Source: Qingshengfaniella alkalisoli (lineage in GTDB: Bacteria > Pseudomonadota > Alphaproteobacteria > Rhodobacterales > Rhodobacteraceae). Taken from it: a stretch of 64,000 nt of DNA. Position 1 is the stretch's first letter. Every line of letters starts with the position of its first letter. Below the pieces are notes generated by a model, which was given only the letters and a program-made list of their open reading frames with translations, searched no databases and was not told the origin of the DNA. This document shows, piece after piece, positions 51,515-59,149 of this stretch. Position numbers and translations under genes: made by a program. Location: contig NZ_CP042263.1 in the NCBI RefSeq assembly GCF_007855645.1, positions 186,001 through 250,000 of the forward strand. The letters are read 5' to 3'.

Positions 51515-52729
51515 ATGAGACTGACTGCAACCCTTGGCGCTAGCGCCATCGCGCTGAGTGCGGCCGCAGGCGCCGCATCAGCCGAAGATCTGCACATGAT
51601 CGTCTGCGGCGACGACACCGGCGCAGGCATCCCGAAGCAGGCCGCACTGATCGAGCAGTGGGAATCGGAAAACGAAGGTTTTGACGTCACCGTGGAATTC
51701 GTTCCGTGGGGCCAGTGCCAGGAAAAATCCACGACGCTTGCTGCCGCGGGCAACCCGCCTGCCATCGCCTATATGGGCTCGCGCACGCTGAAGCAGCTGG
51801 CCAAGAACGACCTGATCGTTCCGATGGAACTGACGGATGAGGAAAAGGCCACCTATGCCGCGCCGATCCTCGGCACCGTGACCTGGGACGGCAAGGTGTG
51901 GGGCGTGCCGCGCGCGTTCTCGACCAAGGCGCTGTTCTACAACAAAGATCTGTTTGAAGCCGCCGGTCTGGACCCGGAAGCCCCGCCCACCACCTGGGAC
52001 GAGATGTATGAGGCCGCCAAGGCCATCAAGGACAACACGGAAGCCGACGGCTTCGGTCTGGCCGCCGCGTCCTTCGACAACACGATGCACCAGTTCCTGA
52101 ACTACGTGTACACGAATGGCGGCGCCGTTATCGACGAGAATGGCGAGATCGTCTTCAACTCGGAAAACAACGTCCAGGCGCTGGAATTCTATGGCAAGCT
52201 GGCCGAAGTATCCCAGCCCGGCCCGGTGGCCTATGACCGCGCCAAGCTGACGCCGCTCTTTTCCGAAGGCCAGATCGGCATGCTGATCAGCGGTCCGTGG
52301 GTTCGTAGCGACGTGGGCGACCAGGTGAATTACGGCATCGCGCCCATTCCGGTCGGTCCGATGGGTGGCCCCGGCACGCTGCTGATCACCGACTCGCTGA
52401 CCGTGTTCAAGGGCTCCGGCATGGAAGATCAGGCCCGCGATCTGGTGAAACTGCTGACCAACCCTGACAACCAGGTGGAATTCGAGATCGGCGAAGGCTT
52501 CACCCCACTGCGTCCCGATCTGCCGCAGGTTGCTGAACTGGTTGCTGAAGATCCAAGCTGGGAACCCTTCCTCGCCGCGATCCCGACAGGTGGTCCGGAG
52601 CCGTTCGTAACCGACTATGTCGGCATGCAGGACGCGATCAACGAAGCGGTTCAGGGCGTTGTTCTGGGCGAAGTCGATGCTGCCGAAGCCATCGAATACG
52701 CCGCTGAGATGCTCGAAGACTACAAGTAA
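51515..52729 (+). CDS. ABC sugar importer, substrate-binding protein, amino-sugar operon
   Basis: This is a periplasmic binding protein of 404 residues with a signal peptide ending at GAASA near residue 23. The mature protein starts near EDLHMIVCGDDTGAGIPKQA. GGGAG is six bases before the ATG at 51515; an in-frame ATG 11 codons earlier would place charged residues before the signal peptide and is rejected. It is encoded after the permeases and before the ATPase. The ligand is inferred to be an amino-sugar oligosaccharide or muropeptide sugar. Confidence 0.92.
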   Translation: MRLTATLGASAIALSAAAGAASAEDLHMIVCGDDTGAGIPKQAALIEQWESENEGFDVTVEFVPWGQCQEKSTTLAAAGNPPAIAYMGSRTLKQLAKNDLIVPMELTDEEKATYAAPILGTVTWDGKVWGVPRAFSTKALFYNKDLFEAAGLDPEAPPTTWDEMYEAAKAIKDNTEADGFGLAAASFDNTMHQFLNYVYTNGGAVIDENGEIVFNSENNVQALEFYGKLAEVSQPGPVAYDRAKLTPLFSEGQIGMLISGPWVRSDVGDQVNYGIAPIPVGPMGGPGTLLITDSLTVFKGSGMEDQARDLVKLLTNPDNQVEFEIGEGFTPLRPDLPQVAELVAEDPSWEPFLAAIPTGGPEPFVTDYVGMQDAINEAVQGVVLGEVDAAEAIEYAAEMLEDYK

Positions 52730-52738
52730 GATACAGCA

Positions 52739-52767
52739 GCGCGCCTCCCGTCCCTCGGGGGGCGCGC
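52739..52767 (+). other. Intercistronic stem-loop after the binding-protein gene
   Basis: GCGCGCCTCCC pairs with GGGGGGCGCGC over 11 positions, one of them G-U, around a 7-nt loop between the binding-protein and ATPase genes. It is the sixth example in the window of a GC-rich hairpin right after a binding-protein gene. Confidence 0.6.
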
Positions 52768-52784
52768 CCGAAAGGAAATGAAAG

Positions 52785-53918
52785 ATGGGGCAACTTGAAC
52801 TCGCTGGCGTCCGCAAATCCTTCGGCACGGTCGAAGTGATCAAGGGCGTGTCGCTGGATGTGGCGCACGGAGAATTCGTCGTCTTCGTCGGCCCATCGGG
52901 CTGCGGCAAATCCACCCTCCTGCGCATGATTGCGGGGCTGGAAGAAATCACGGACGGCGAGGTGCGTATCGACGGTTCGCGGGTCAACGACCTGCCCCCG
53001 GTGAAGCGTGGGATCTCGATGGTATTCCAGTCCTATGCGCTCTATCCGCATATGAACGTCTATGAAAACATCGCCTTCCCGCTGCGCGTGGAAAAGATGG
53101 ACAACAAGACGGTGGAAGAAAAAGTCCACCGTGCATCGAAGATTCTTCATCTCGACGAGCGGCTGAAACACAAGCCCGGGCAGCTCTCGGGTGGGCAGCG
53201 CCAGCGTGTGGCCATTGGCCGTGCCATCGTGCGGGAGCCGTCCGTGTTCCTGTTCGACGAGCCGCTGTCGAACCTTGACGCGGCGCTTCGTGCCGAGATG
53301 CGGGTAGAACTTTCCAAGCTGCACTCGGCGCTTGATGCGACAATGATCTACGTCACCCACGACCAAGTCGAGGCCATGACCATGGCCGATCGCATCGTCG
53401 TGTTGGATGGTGGCCAGATCGCGCAGGTCGGCACGCCGCTGGAACTTTACCACAAGCCGTCCAACATCTTTGTCGCAGGCTTCATCGGCAATCCGAAGAT
53501 GAATTTCATCAAGGTGAAATGCACCGCCAGTAGCGATGCGGGCGTGACTGTCGAACTGCCGAACGGCGCGCAGATGACAGTGCCGGTCGATGCCAGGGCC
53601 GGGATCGAAGGTCAGGCACTGACCCTGGGCATCCGACCGGAGCATGTAAAATTCGGCGAAGGCGACGCGCGCTTGCAGGCAGTTCCGTCAGTGATCGAAC
53701 GTCTGGGCATCCACACGGTTGTCTATACGCAGATCGATGAAAGTGAAGGAACCTTTACGGCCCTTCTGGAAGGTAGCGCACCTGCAAAAGCGGGCCAGGC
53801 CATCGATATCGGTCTGAACGCTGGTGACTGCCATCTGTTCGATGAAAGCGGCGTCGCGTTCGAACGGCATATCCCGTTGACGGAAATCGACCCGTCGCTT
53901 CTAACAGCGGCCTCCTGA
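52785..53918 (+). CDS. ugpC: ABC sugar importer ATPase (UgpC/MalK family), amino-sugar operon
   Basis: This is an ATPase of 377 residues with Walker A GPSGCGKST, signature LSGGQRQRVAIGRAI, Walker B VFLFDEPLSNLDAALR, H-loop VTHDQ and a TOBE-containing C-terminal domain. It completes the importer of the seven-gene operon. It ends in a convergent arrangement with the DTA-like gene, with a strong hairpin between the two stops. AAAGGAAATG includes the ribosome site. Confidence 0.94.
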   Translation: MGQLELAGVRKSFGTVEVIKGVSLDVAHGEFVVFVGPSGCGKSTLLRMIAGLEEITDGEVRIDGSRVNDLPPVKRGISMVFQSYALYPHMNVYENIAFPLRVEKMDNKTVEEKVHRASKILHLDERLKHKPGQLSGGQRQRVAIGRAIVREPSVFLFDEPLSNLDAALRAEMRVELSKLHSALDATMIYVTHDQVEAMTMADRIVVLDGGQIAQVGTPLELYHKPSNIFVAGFIGNPKMNFIKVKCTASSDAGVTVELPNGAQMTVPVDARAGIEGQALTLGIRPEHVKFGEGDARLQAVPSVIERLGIHTVVYTQIDESEGTFTALLEGSAPAKAGQAIDIGLNAGDCHLFDESGVAFERHIPLTEIDPSLLTAAS

Positions 53919-53926
53919 TCGCCGGA

Positions 53927-53954
53927 CTGCCCGCCGACACATCGCGGCGGGCAG
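53927..53954. terminator. Convergent-gene stem-loop, probable bidirectional terminator
   Basis: CTGCCCGCCG and CGGCGGGCAG form a perfect 10-bp stem with an 8-nt loop exactly between the convergent stops of the ATPase and the DTA-like gene. No T run is present. Confidence 0.65.
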
Positions 53955-53960
53955 AACTTC

Positions 53961-55031
53961 CTACCAGACCGTGCCGCGCGCGGCGACGTCTTCGATACGC
54001 GTTACCATCCCGTCACGGTGAAAGACCATGCGGTCGAACAGGTTTGTCACCACGCAAGTATGGTTCGGAATGACACGAAGCAACTCACCGATTTCGGGTT
54101 TGTCTTCACATGCGCTGAGGTCGATCACGCCATGCTCTTCGCTCAACGATACGATCCGCGCGTCGGGATATCCGCGGATATAACCGAAGTCCGTAAAGCC
54201 GATCAGATCCTGTGTCAGTGTCTTGGACCCCGCATCGATCACTGCACGATCCGCCGTCGGTCGCGACACAACCGTCGTCAGGATGTTCATGGCGCAGTCG
54301 TCAAAGGTACAGTGCCCCTCGCGCACCATCGACCGGTCGTTATACACATAGGTGCCCGCGCGGTGCTCGGTGGCCGACGGCACCAGGTGAGCATTGAACA
54401 GCGACGGCGAACCGCCGAAGGTCCGGATCGGGCAATCAATGCCCTTCTCGGCAAGCTTGGCCATGGTTTCGGTAAAGAACCTCTCGGCCACGGGCTCCCC
54501 GCCCGATTTCGGCGGGTAGGTCATCAGCCCCATGAAATTCAGCCCGCCGCTTTCATGGATATGCATGGCAAGCGCTACGGCCTCATCGGGTGTCTGGACA
54601 CCGTTGCGCTTGGCCCCCGTGTCACATTCGACCAGAACGTCGAGCGGTTCGTGCCCCGTAAATGCCGCCGACAACCCGTCCACGACCACTTCGTTGTCTG
54701 CGACAACGCGCAGCTTGATCGTGTCATTCAATGCGCGAAGACGCTCAAGGCGCTCGCTGCCCATGATGTTGAAGGTGATCAGGATGTCATCGAAGCCTTC
54801 TTCGGCAAAGACCTCCGCCTCGCTTACCTTCTGGCAATTGATTCCCCTGGCGCCCGCCGCGATCTGGAGCTTGGCGACAGAGGGCAACTTGTGCGTCTTG
54901 ATATGCGGTCGGAAATCGCGGTCCATCTCGTCGAAATAGGCCTGAACCCGCGCGATGTTGGTGGCCATCACGTCTTCGTCGACCACGGGAATGGGTGTCA
55001 GCAGGGTGTCTATCTTCTGTCCGATTTTCAT
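53961..55031 (-). CDS. D-threonine aldolase / D-serine dehydratase-like PLP enzyme (DSD1 family)
   Basis: This is a fold-type III PLP enzyme of 356 residues. The PLP lysine is probably Lys45 in FRPHIKTHKLP. The C-terminal domain carries the divalent-metal pair His324 and Cys326 in IPNHTCVVTN, as in D-threonine aldolase and eukaryotic-type D-serine dehydratase. It should act on a D-beta-hydroxy-alpha-amino acid such as D-serine or D-threonine, by retro-aldol cleavage or dehydration. It ends a minus-strand operon after an M81 protein, next to RidA, which removes reactive enamines made by PLP dehydratases. The substrate is not resolved. Confidence 0.88.
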   Translation of the reverse strand: MKIGQKIDTLLTPIPVVDEDVMATNIARVQAYFDEMDRDFRPHIKTHKLPSVAKLQIAAGARGINCQKVSEAEVFAEEGFDDILITFNIMGSERLERLRALNDTIKLRVVADNEVVVDGLSAAFTGHEPLDVLVECDTGAKRNGVQTPDEAVALAMHIHESGGLNFMGLMTYPPKSGGEPVAERFFTETMAKLAEKGIDCPIRTFGGSPSLFNAHLVPSATEHRAGTYVYNDRSMVREGHCTFDDCAMNILTTVVSRPTADRAVIDAGSKTLTQDLIGFTDFGYIRGYPDARIVSLSEEHGVIDLSACEDKPEIGELLRVIPNHTCVVTNLFDRMVFHRDGMVTRIEDVAARGTVW

Positions 55032-55043
55032 TGTGGTCCCCTG

Positions 55044-56492
55044 TTAGGCTGTCTCTTGAATGGGCCAGATATCGCGGCGTGCCAAGCGATAGGGCGTGCA
55101 CCGCGGATCATTGGGATAGGGCGTGCCCGCGCTGCAATACAAGATCTCCGTCGCGATGGGCGCAAAGGCCGCGTGGAAATGATTGGTGGATTTCACCACG
55201 AGGATATCACGCATCGCCGGATCAATCCCGAAGATGGTGAACAGCGACGGGTCAAAGCACTGTGCACGGGTGGAATTGAGGATCACCTCGATCCCGTCCA
55301 ACCGGATCAGCGTCGCGTCACCGATGGGTACGTCACTCGCCCCGAATTTCTGTTGCGCAGATTTCAGGTTACGGACGACCTCGACCCGCGCATCGATCGG
55401 ATTGCCGGTTCCCGGCGCGGATTTGGCACCCAGACGCAGGTCCAGCACCGCCCCCTCGCCCGCCGCATGACAGATCTGCACGGCCACCGGGTCCCAGATC
55501 GACCCGAACGCGATGTTGGTCAAGTTCCGGTCCATGGCGTCTTGCAAAATCACCGTCGCGTCGCCTGCCGTGCCGCCCCCCGGATTGTCCCACATATCGG
55601 CAATCACTACTGGCCCCTTGAGCGCAGCCGCCTTGTCCAGCGCCTCGGCCGGGGTCAACTCGGTGCTGCGCGACTGACCGCGCATGGCGAACAACTCCTG
55701 CCCCAGCTCATCGGCCAGCGCCTGACCCGCCGCAGCATCGTCGTTCGTGACGACCAGAAGCTTGGTCCCCATCTCCGGCACGTCGCCCGCCATGAAACCG
55801 TGAACCGTGGAAATGGACAGCACTTCGGCACGGTCCCGTTCCAGAGCAAACATGCGATCCACGAAGCTCCGCATCGGCTGGTTAGAGGTGGGGAATACGT
55901 CGATCATGACGCAGTCATGAATGGACATGACGGGACGCACCTTGCCTTGCAACATGTCACCGAGCAGAGCCCATGCGTCTTCGGCACGGTCAACGAAATC
56001 GGTGTGGGGAAACTCCTTGAAGTAAATCAACGCATCCGCAGCCTCAGCACGCCTTTGGGTCAGGTGGGAATGGGGATCAAGCGTCGCGATCAGGGGTGTA
56101 TCAGCACCAATCACCGCGCGGATACGGCTGAGAAGATCGCCTTCGGGATCGACATAGCCTTCCGCCACCATCGCGCCGTGCAGACCGATGACCACACCGT
56201 CGACGGGCATGGCGCCCTGAAGCTGGTCAAGAATTTCGTCGCGCAGCAATTCATAGGTCCATTTTGCAACCAGACCCGCCGGGTCGGCCCAAGCGCTGGT
56301 GCCTTCGATCAACTCCCACCCCTTCGCCCTGCAATGGGCGCGACCGACCGGAATCACCGCCGTGCATAGTGTGGGCGTCTCGGGATGTTCGCCCGGCCGT
56401 GCAAGCAGCGACGCGGCGAAAGCCCGCAGATCAATGCGGATGGGCGAAAATGTGTTGGTTTCTGTCGCCAGCGCGGCGGTAAAGATGCGCAT
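55044..56492 (-). CDS. M81 family (MlrC-like) metalloprotein, first copy
   Basis: This is a protein of 482 residues of the MlrC/M81 family. It has the N-terminal ETNTFSP motif, VIGLHGAMVAEG, the histidine-rich TLDPHSHLT and MWDNPGGGTAGD. These supply the zinc ligands in MlrC, which cleaves small peptides derived from the D-amino-acid-containing microcystin. The second motif has HSH where the paralogue at 61.1 kb has HGN. ATG at 56492 is used; the extra 38 residues of the open frame upstream have no family sequence. It lies between the NTF2-like and DTA-like genes. The natural substrate is unknown. Confidence 0.88.
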   Translation of the reverse strand: MRIFTAALATETNTFSPIRIDLRAFAASLLARPGEHPETPTLCTAVIPVGRAHCRAKGWELIEGTSAWADPAGLVAKWTYELLRDEILDQLQGAMPVDGVVIGLHGAMVAEGYVDPEGDLLSRIRAVIGADTPLIATLDPHSHLTQRRAEAADALIYFKEFPHTDFVDRAEDAWALLGDMLQGKVRPVMSIHDCVMIDVFPTSNQPMRSFVDRMFALERDRAEVLSISTVHGFMAGDVPEMGTKLLVVTNDDAAAGQALADELGQELFAMRGQSRSTELTPAEALDKAAALKGPVVIADMWDNPGGGTAGDATVILQDAMDRNLTNIAFGSIWDPVAVQICHAAGEGAVLDLRLGAKSAPGTGNPIDARVEVVRNLKSAQQKFGASDVPIGDATLIRLDGIEVILNSTRAQCFDPSLFTIFGIDPAMRDILVVKSTNHFHAAFAPIATEILYCSAGTPYPNDPRCTPYRLARRDIWPIQETA

Positions 56493-56496
56493 GGGA

Positions 56497-57006
56497 TCAA
56501 CCCATCGGGTTGGGAAGATAGCCGACGAATCCGCTGATCTTCCAACGACCGTCCACGCGCTTGCAGTGATAAACCGTCTGCCACAGCATCCGGTCAAAGC
56601 CACCATCTTTCAACGCGATGGTTCCGTCGAACTTCTTGTGTGCGATCGCACGATCACCGCTGATTTCAATGTCGCGCAGGACTGTGTTGCGGAAAATGGC
56701 TTCGGTCAGATCCTCGGCGAATTCGGTGGCCTGCGACGCCTGCGCCTGCCGCAGCCATTCATCGCGATATGTCGCGAGATCGGGGAAGCCCATCGTCCAG
56801 TGATCGGGGTTCGCGGTGCGGCGACCATCGATGCCGTAGAACTCATTCTCGACAAAATCATCCTTCACAAGCGTCCAGTCCGCATTGACGAAGGCCGTGA
56901 TGTCACGGGCGACGAGCATCTCCCAAATGGCGGCGCGATCCGGGTCGCCTTCCGGAAACGGGTTGCGCGAAGAAAGTCCGGTGGCTTGCGACATTATGAA
57001 ACTCAT
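56497..57006 (-). CDS. NTF2-like (SnoaL/DUF4440-type) protein of unknown function
   Basis: This is a small protein of 169 residues with the cone-shaped NTF2-like pattern: an N-terminal helix region (IWEMLVARDITAFVNADW) and a closing strand pair with WQTVYHCKRVDGRWKISGF. Such proteins serve as isomerases, dehydratases or binding modules. It is the first gene of the minus-strand operon with M81 and the DTA-like enzyme, 4 bp before M81. It has no signal peptide. The ATG four codons downstream is an alternative start. I cannot assign a reaction. Confidence 0.8.
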   Translation of the reverse strand: MSFIMSQATGLSSRNPFPEGDPDRAAIWEMLVARDITAFVNADWTLVKDDFVENEFYGIDGRRTANPDHWTMGFPDLATYRDEWLRQAQASQATEFAEDLTEAIFRNTVLRDIEISGDRAIAHKKFDGTIALKDGGFDRMLWQTVYHCKRVDGRWKISGFVGYLPNPMG

Positions 57007-57039
57007 TTTCGTTCAAGGTTACGATTGACGCAATTCTTG

Positions 57040-57060
57040 GACATATCTACCGTGTATGTC
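57040..57060. promoter_or_regulatory. GACATA-N9-TATGTC inverted repeat in the divergent region
   Basis: This is a 6-bp perfect inverted repeat with a 9-nt spacer in the 95-bp gap between the divergent NTF2-like and RidA genes. It is a possible regulator site, separate from the A/T-rich repeat that follows it. Confidence 0.3.
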
Positions 57061-57069
57061 AAACATTCC

Positions 57070-57082
57070 GAAAATTGTTTTC
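57070..57082. promoter_or_regulatory. Candidate RpiR operator GAAAA-TTG-TTTTC
   Basis: This is a 5-bp perfect inverted repeat, 19 bp before the ridA start. RpiR-family regulators commonly bind GAAA...TTTC-type palindromes, and an RpiR gene is the second gene of this operon. Autoregulation is inferred. The repeat is short, so chance occurrence cannot be excluded. Confidence 0.4.
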
Positions 57083-57101
57083 ACATGAAGGAGCGACAGA
57101 C

Positions 57102-57485
57102 ATGACTATCAAACGCTATGGCGCAGAAAAATCCGGTGCGGGCGGCCAAAACCTTCCCTTTGCCCGCGCGGTCGAGGCGGATGGCTGGCTGCATGTGTCG
57201 GGACAGGTTGCCATGAAGGATGGCGAGATCGCCGGCACAGGGATCGTCGAGCAAACCACGGTCGCCATCGAAAACCTGATCGCCATTCTGGACGAGGCCG
57301 GATACGGCGTTGAAGACGTCGTTCGTGTCGGCGTCTGGTTGGACGATCCACGCGATTTCTGGTCCTTCAACGGCGTCTACAAATCCTATTTCGGCGAGCA
57401 CCCCCCCGCGCGGGCCTGCGTGCAGTCCTCGCTGATGGTGGATTGCAAGGTCGAAGTCGACTGCATCGCTTACAAGAAGAAGTAG
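57102..57485 (+). CDS. ridA: RidA family enamine/imine deaminase
   Basis: This is a protein of 127 residues of the RidA/YjgF family. Arg104 in PPARACVQSS matches the carboxylate-binding arginine needed for enamine hydrolysis. RidA proteins release ammonia from reactive 2-aminoacrylate-type intermediates formed by PLP dehydratases. Divergence from the DTA-like operon makes a joint role in D-hydroxyamino-acid breakdown plausible. AAGGAG lies eight bases before the ATG at 57102, so a nine-codon upstream extension is rejected. It is the first gene of a five-gene operon. Confidence 0.9.
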   Translation: MTIKRYGAEKSGAGGQNLPFARAVEADGWLHVSGQVAMKDGEIAGTGIVEQTTVAIENLIAILDEAGYGVEDVVRVGVWLDDPRDFWSFNGVYKSYFGEHPPARACVQSSLMVDCKVEVDCIAYKKK

Positions 57486-57489
57486 CACA

Positions 57490-58365
57490 TTGGCCGACCT
57501 CCTCGCCCGATTGCAGACATTGCGCGGCTCGCTGTCGAAAGGCGAGCGGCAGCTTGACGAGGTAATCACCAGTGACGCCGCTTTCGCGGTGAATGCGTCG
57601 ATCACCGAATTGGCTGCGCGGGCGGGGGTTTCACCGGCGACGGTTACGCGGTTTGCCCGGCATCTGGGCTGTGACAGTTTCACCGCGCTGAAGGTGCAAC
57701 TGGCGCAGGCCATGTTCGTGGGGCAGCGGTATGTGTCGCACGCTGATGCAAACATGACCGCACCAGACGTGATCAGCATCGCCGAACAGGTCCATCACGC
57801 CGCACAACAAGCGCTCTCGGAAACGCGAGACGAGCTTTCGCCAAAGGCCATTCAGACGGCGGCGGAACGCATCGCGTCGGCGCGGCTCGTGGCGTGCTTC
57901 GGCTCCGGCGGGGCATCGTCGATGATCGCGGCAGAGATACAAAACCGGCTGTTCCGCTTGGGTCTGGCGGCGAACTCCAGCACCGACCACCAGATGCAGA
58001 TCATGCAGGCGGCAACCCTTGCGCAGGGAGATGTCGTCGTGGCCGCATCGCTTTCGGGGCGCAATCAGGAGTTGGTCAAGGCACTGCACGCGACCGGGGA
58101 ATACGGAGCTTTCCGCATCGCCCTGACCCGCCCTGACCGGCCTGTCGCGGAAGCCGCAGACCTGCTGATCGCCATCGATCATCCGGAACATGGTGACATC
58201 CTGCGCCCCACGGCCAGCCGCTACGCGTTCCTTCTGGTGACCGACCTGCTGGCAACGACAGTGGCACATCTGCGCGACACGCATGCGCGTGAATGCCTGC
58301 GCCGTGTGAAGCTAAATCTCGCGCTGGGACGCGACACCGACGACAAGGAGGCACTGGGTGACTGA
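57490..58365 (+). CDS. RpiR family regulator with SIS domain (MurR-like)
   Basis: This is a regulator of 291 residues. The N-terminal RpiR helix-turn-helix shows SITELAARAGVSPATVTRFARHLG. A SIS phosphosugar-binding domain follows from about residue 120, with ACFGSGGASSMIAAEIQ and VVVAASLSGRNQE. In E. coli the RpiR member MurR senses MurNAc-6-phosphate, the substrate of MurQ. That precedent fits this neighbourhood but does not prove the ligand. The start is a TTG 5 bp after the ridA stop. It overlaps the SDR gene by 8 bp. Confidence 0.9.
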   Translation: MADLLARLQTLRGSLSKGERQLDEVITSDAAFAVNASITELAARAGVSPATVTRFARHLGCDSFTALKVQLAQAMFVGQRYVSHADANMTAPDVISIAEQVHHAAQQALSETRDELSPKAIQTAAERIASARLVACFGSGGASSMIAAEIQNRLFRLGLAANSSTDHQMQIMQAATLAQGDVVVAASLSGRNQELVKALHATGEYGAFRIALTRPDRPVAEAADLLIAIDHPEHGDILRPTASRYAFLLVTDLLATTVAHLRDTHARECLRRVKLNLALGRDTDDKEALGD

Positions 58366-59149
58366 AAAATCCGTGGCAATCGTAACCGGCGCAGGGGGGG
58401 ACATCGGGCGGGCCATTGCTGCCGCGCTGGCAAGCACGCACCACATCGCCGCAGTCGACATCGACCGTCCCGCAGCACAACGCACGGCAGCCGCTCTGCA
58501 CGCGCAGGGCGGACAGGCCAGCATACATCAGTGCGATCTGACCGATGCAGGTGACCGCGCGCGACTGGCGACTGAAATTGCTGACATTGGCACGGTCGGC
58601 CTGCTGGTGAACAATGCTGGCGCGGCGCAGGCGCTGAGCCTGCATGAACTGACGGCAGAAGCGCTCCACGCCGATATCGCGCTGAACCTTGAAGCCGCCA
58701 TCAATATGTTCAAGCAGTTCGAGGGCGATCTTAAACAAGCCGGTTGCGTGATCAATATCGCCTCGGTCAACGGCATGGCGACATTCGGGCATCCCGGCTA
58801 CAGCGCGGCAAAGTCCGGGCTGATCCATTTCACCCGAATGCTCGCCGTCGAATACGGGCGCTACGGGCTACGCGCCAATGCGGTTGCGCCGGGGACCGTT
58901 CGGACACAGGCTTGGGAAGACCGTCAGGCGAAGAATCCGCAGGTGTTCGAGGACGCCGCACGCTGGTATCCGCTGCGCCGCGTGGCTGATCCTACCGATG
59001 TCGCGGCCGCCGTTGCCTTTCTGGCCAGCCCATCCGCAGGCGCGATCACCGGCGTATGCCTTCCGGTCGATTGCGGCCTGACCGCAGGATCACCACCCCT
59101 GCCCGCAACTTTCACGCAAACCAACGACTTCACAGGGAACGACACATGA
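58358..59149 (+). CDS. Short-chain dehydrogenase/reductase
   Basis: This is an SDR of 263 residues with cofactor motif TGAGGDIGRAIA, NNAG, catalytic Ser in NIASVNG, and YSAAKSG. The acidic end of the second strand (AVDIDRP) suggests NAD preference. The GTG start overlaps the RpiR stop by 8 bp. It lies before the GH20 gene, whose start overlaps its stop. It may oxidise a sugar, lactate-like group or hydroxy acid made by the cluster. The substrate cannot be read from sequence. Confidence 0.88.
   Translation: MTEKSVAIVTGAGGDIGRAIAAALASTHHIAAVDIDRPAAQRTAAALHAQGGQASIHQCDLTDAGDRARLATEIADIGTVGLLVNNAGAAQALSLHELTAEALHADIALNLEAAINMFKQFEGDLKQAGCVINIASVNGMATFGHPGYSAAKSGLIHFTRMLAVEYGRYGLRANAVAPGTVRTQAWEDRQAKNPQVFEDAARWYPLRRVADPTDVAAAVAFLASPSAGAITGVCLPVDCGLTAGSPPLPATFTQTNDFTGNDT

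Noticed and set aside
54018-56369. A 783-codon open frame on the + strand
   Set aside because: It lies antisense to the DTA-like and M81 genes, has no recognisable domain, is rich in His, Arg and Gln as antisense GC-rich frames are, and has no ribosome site.
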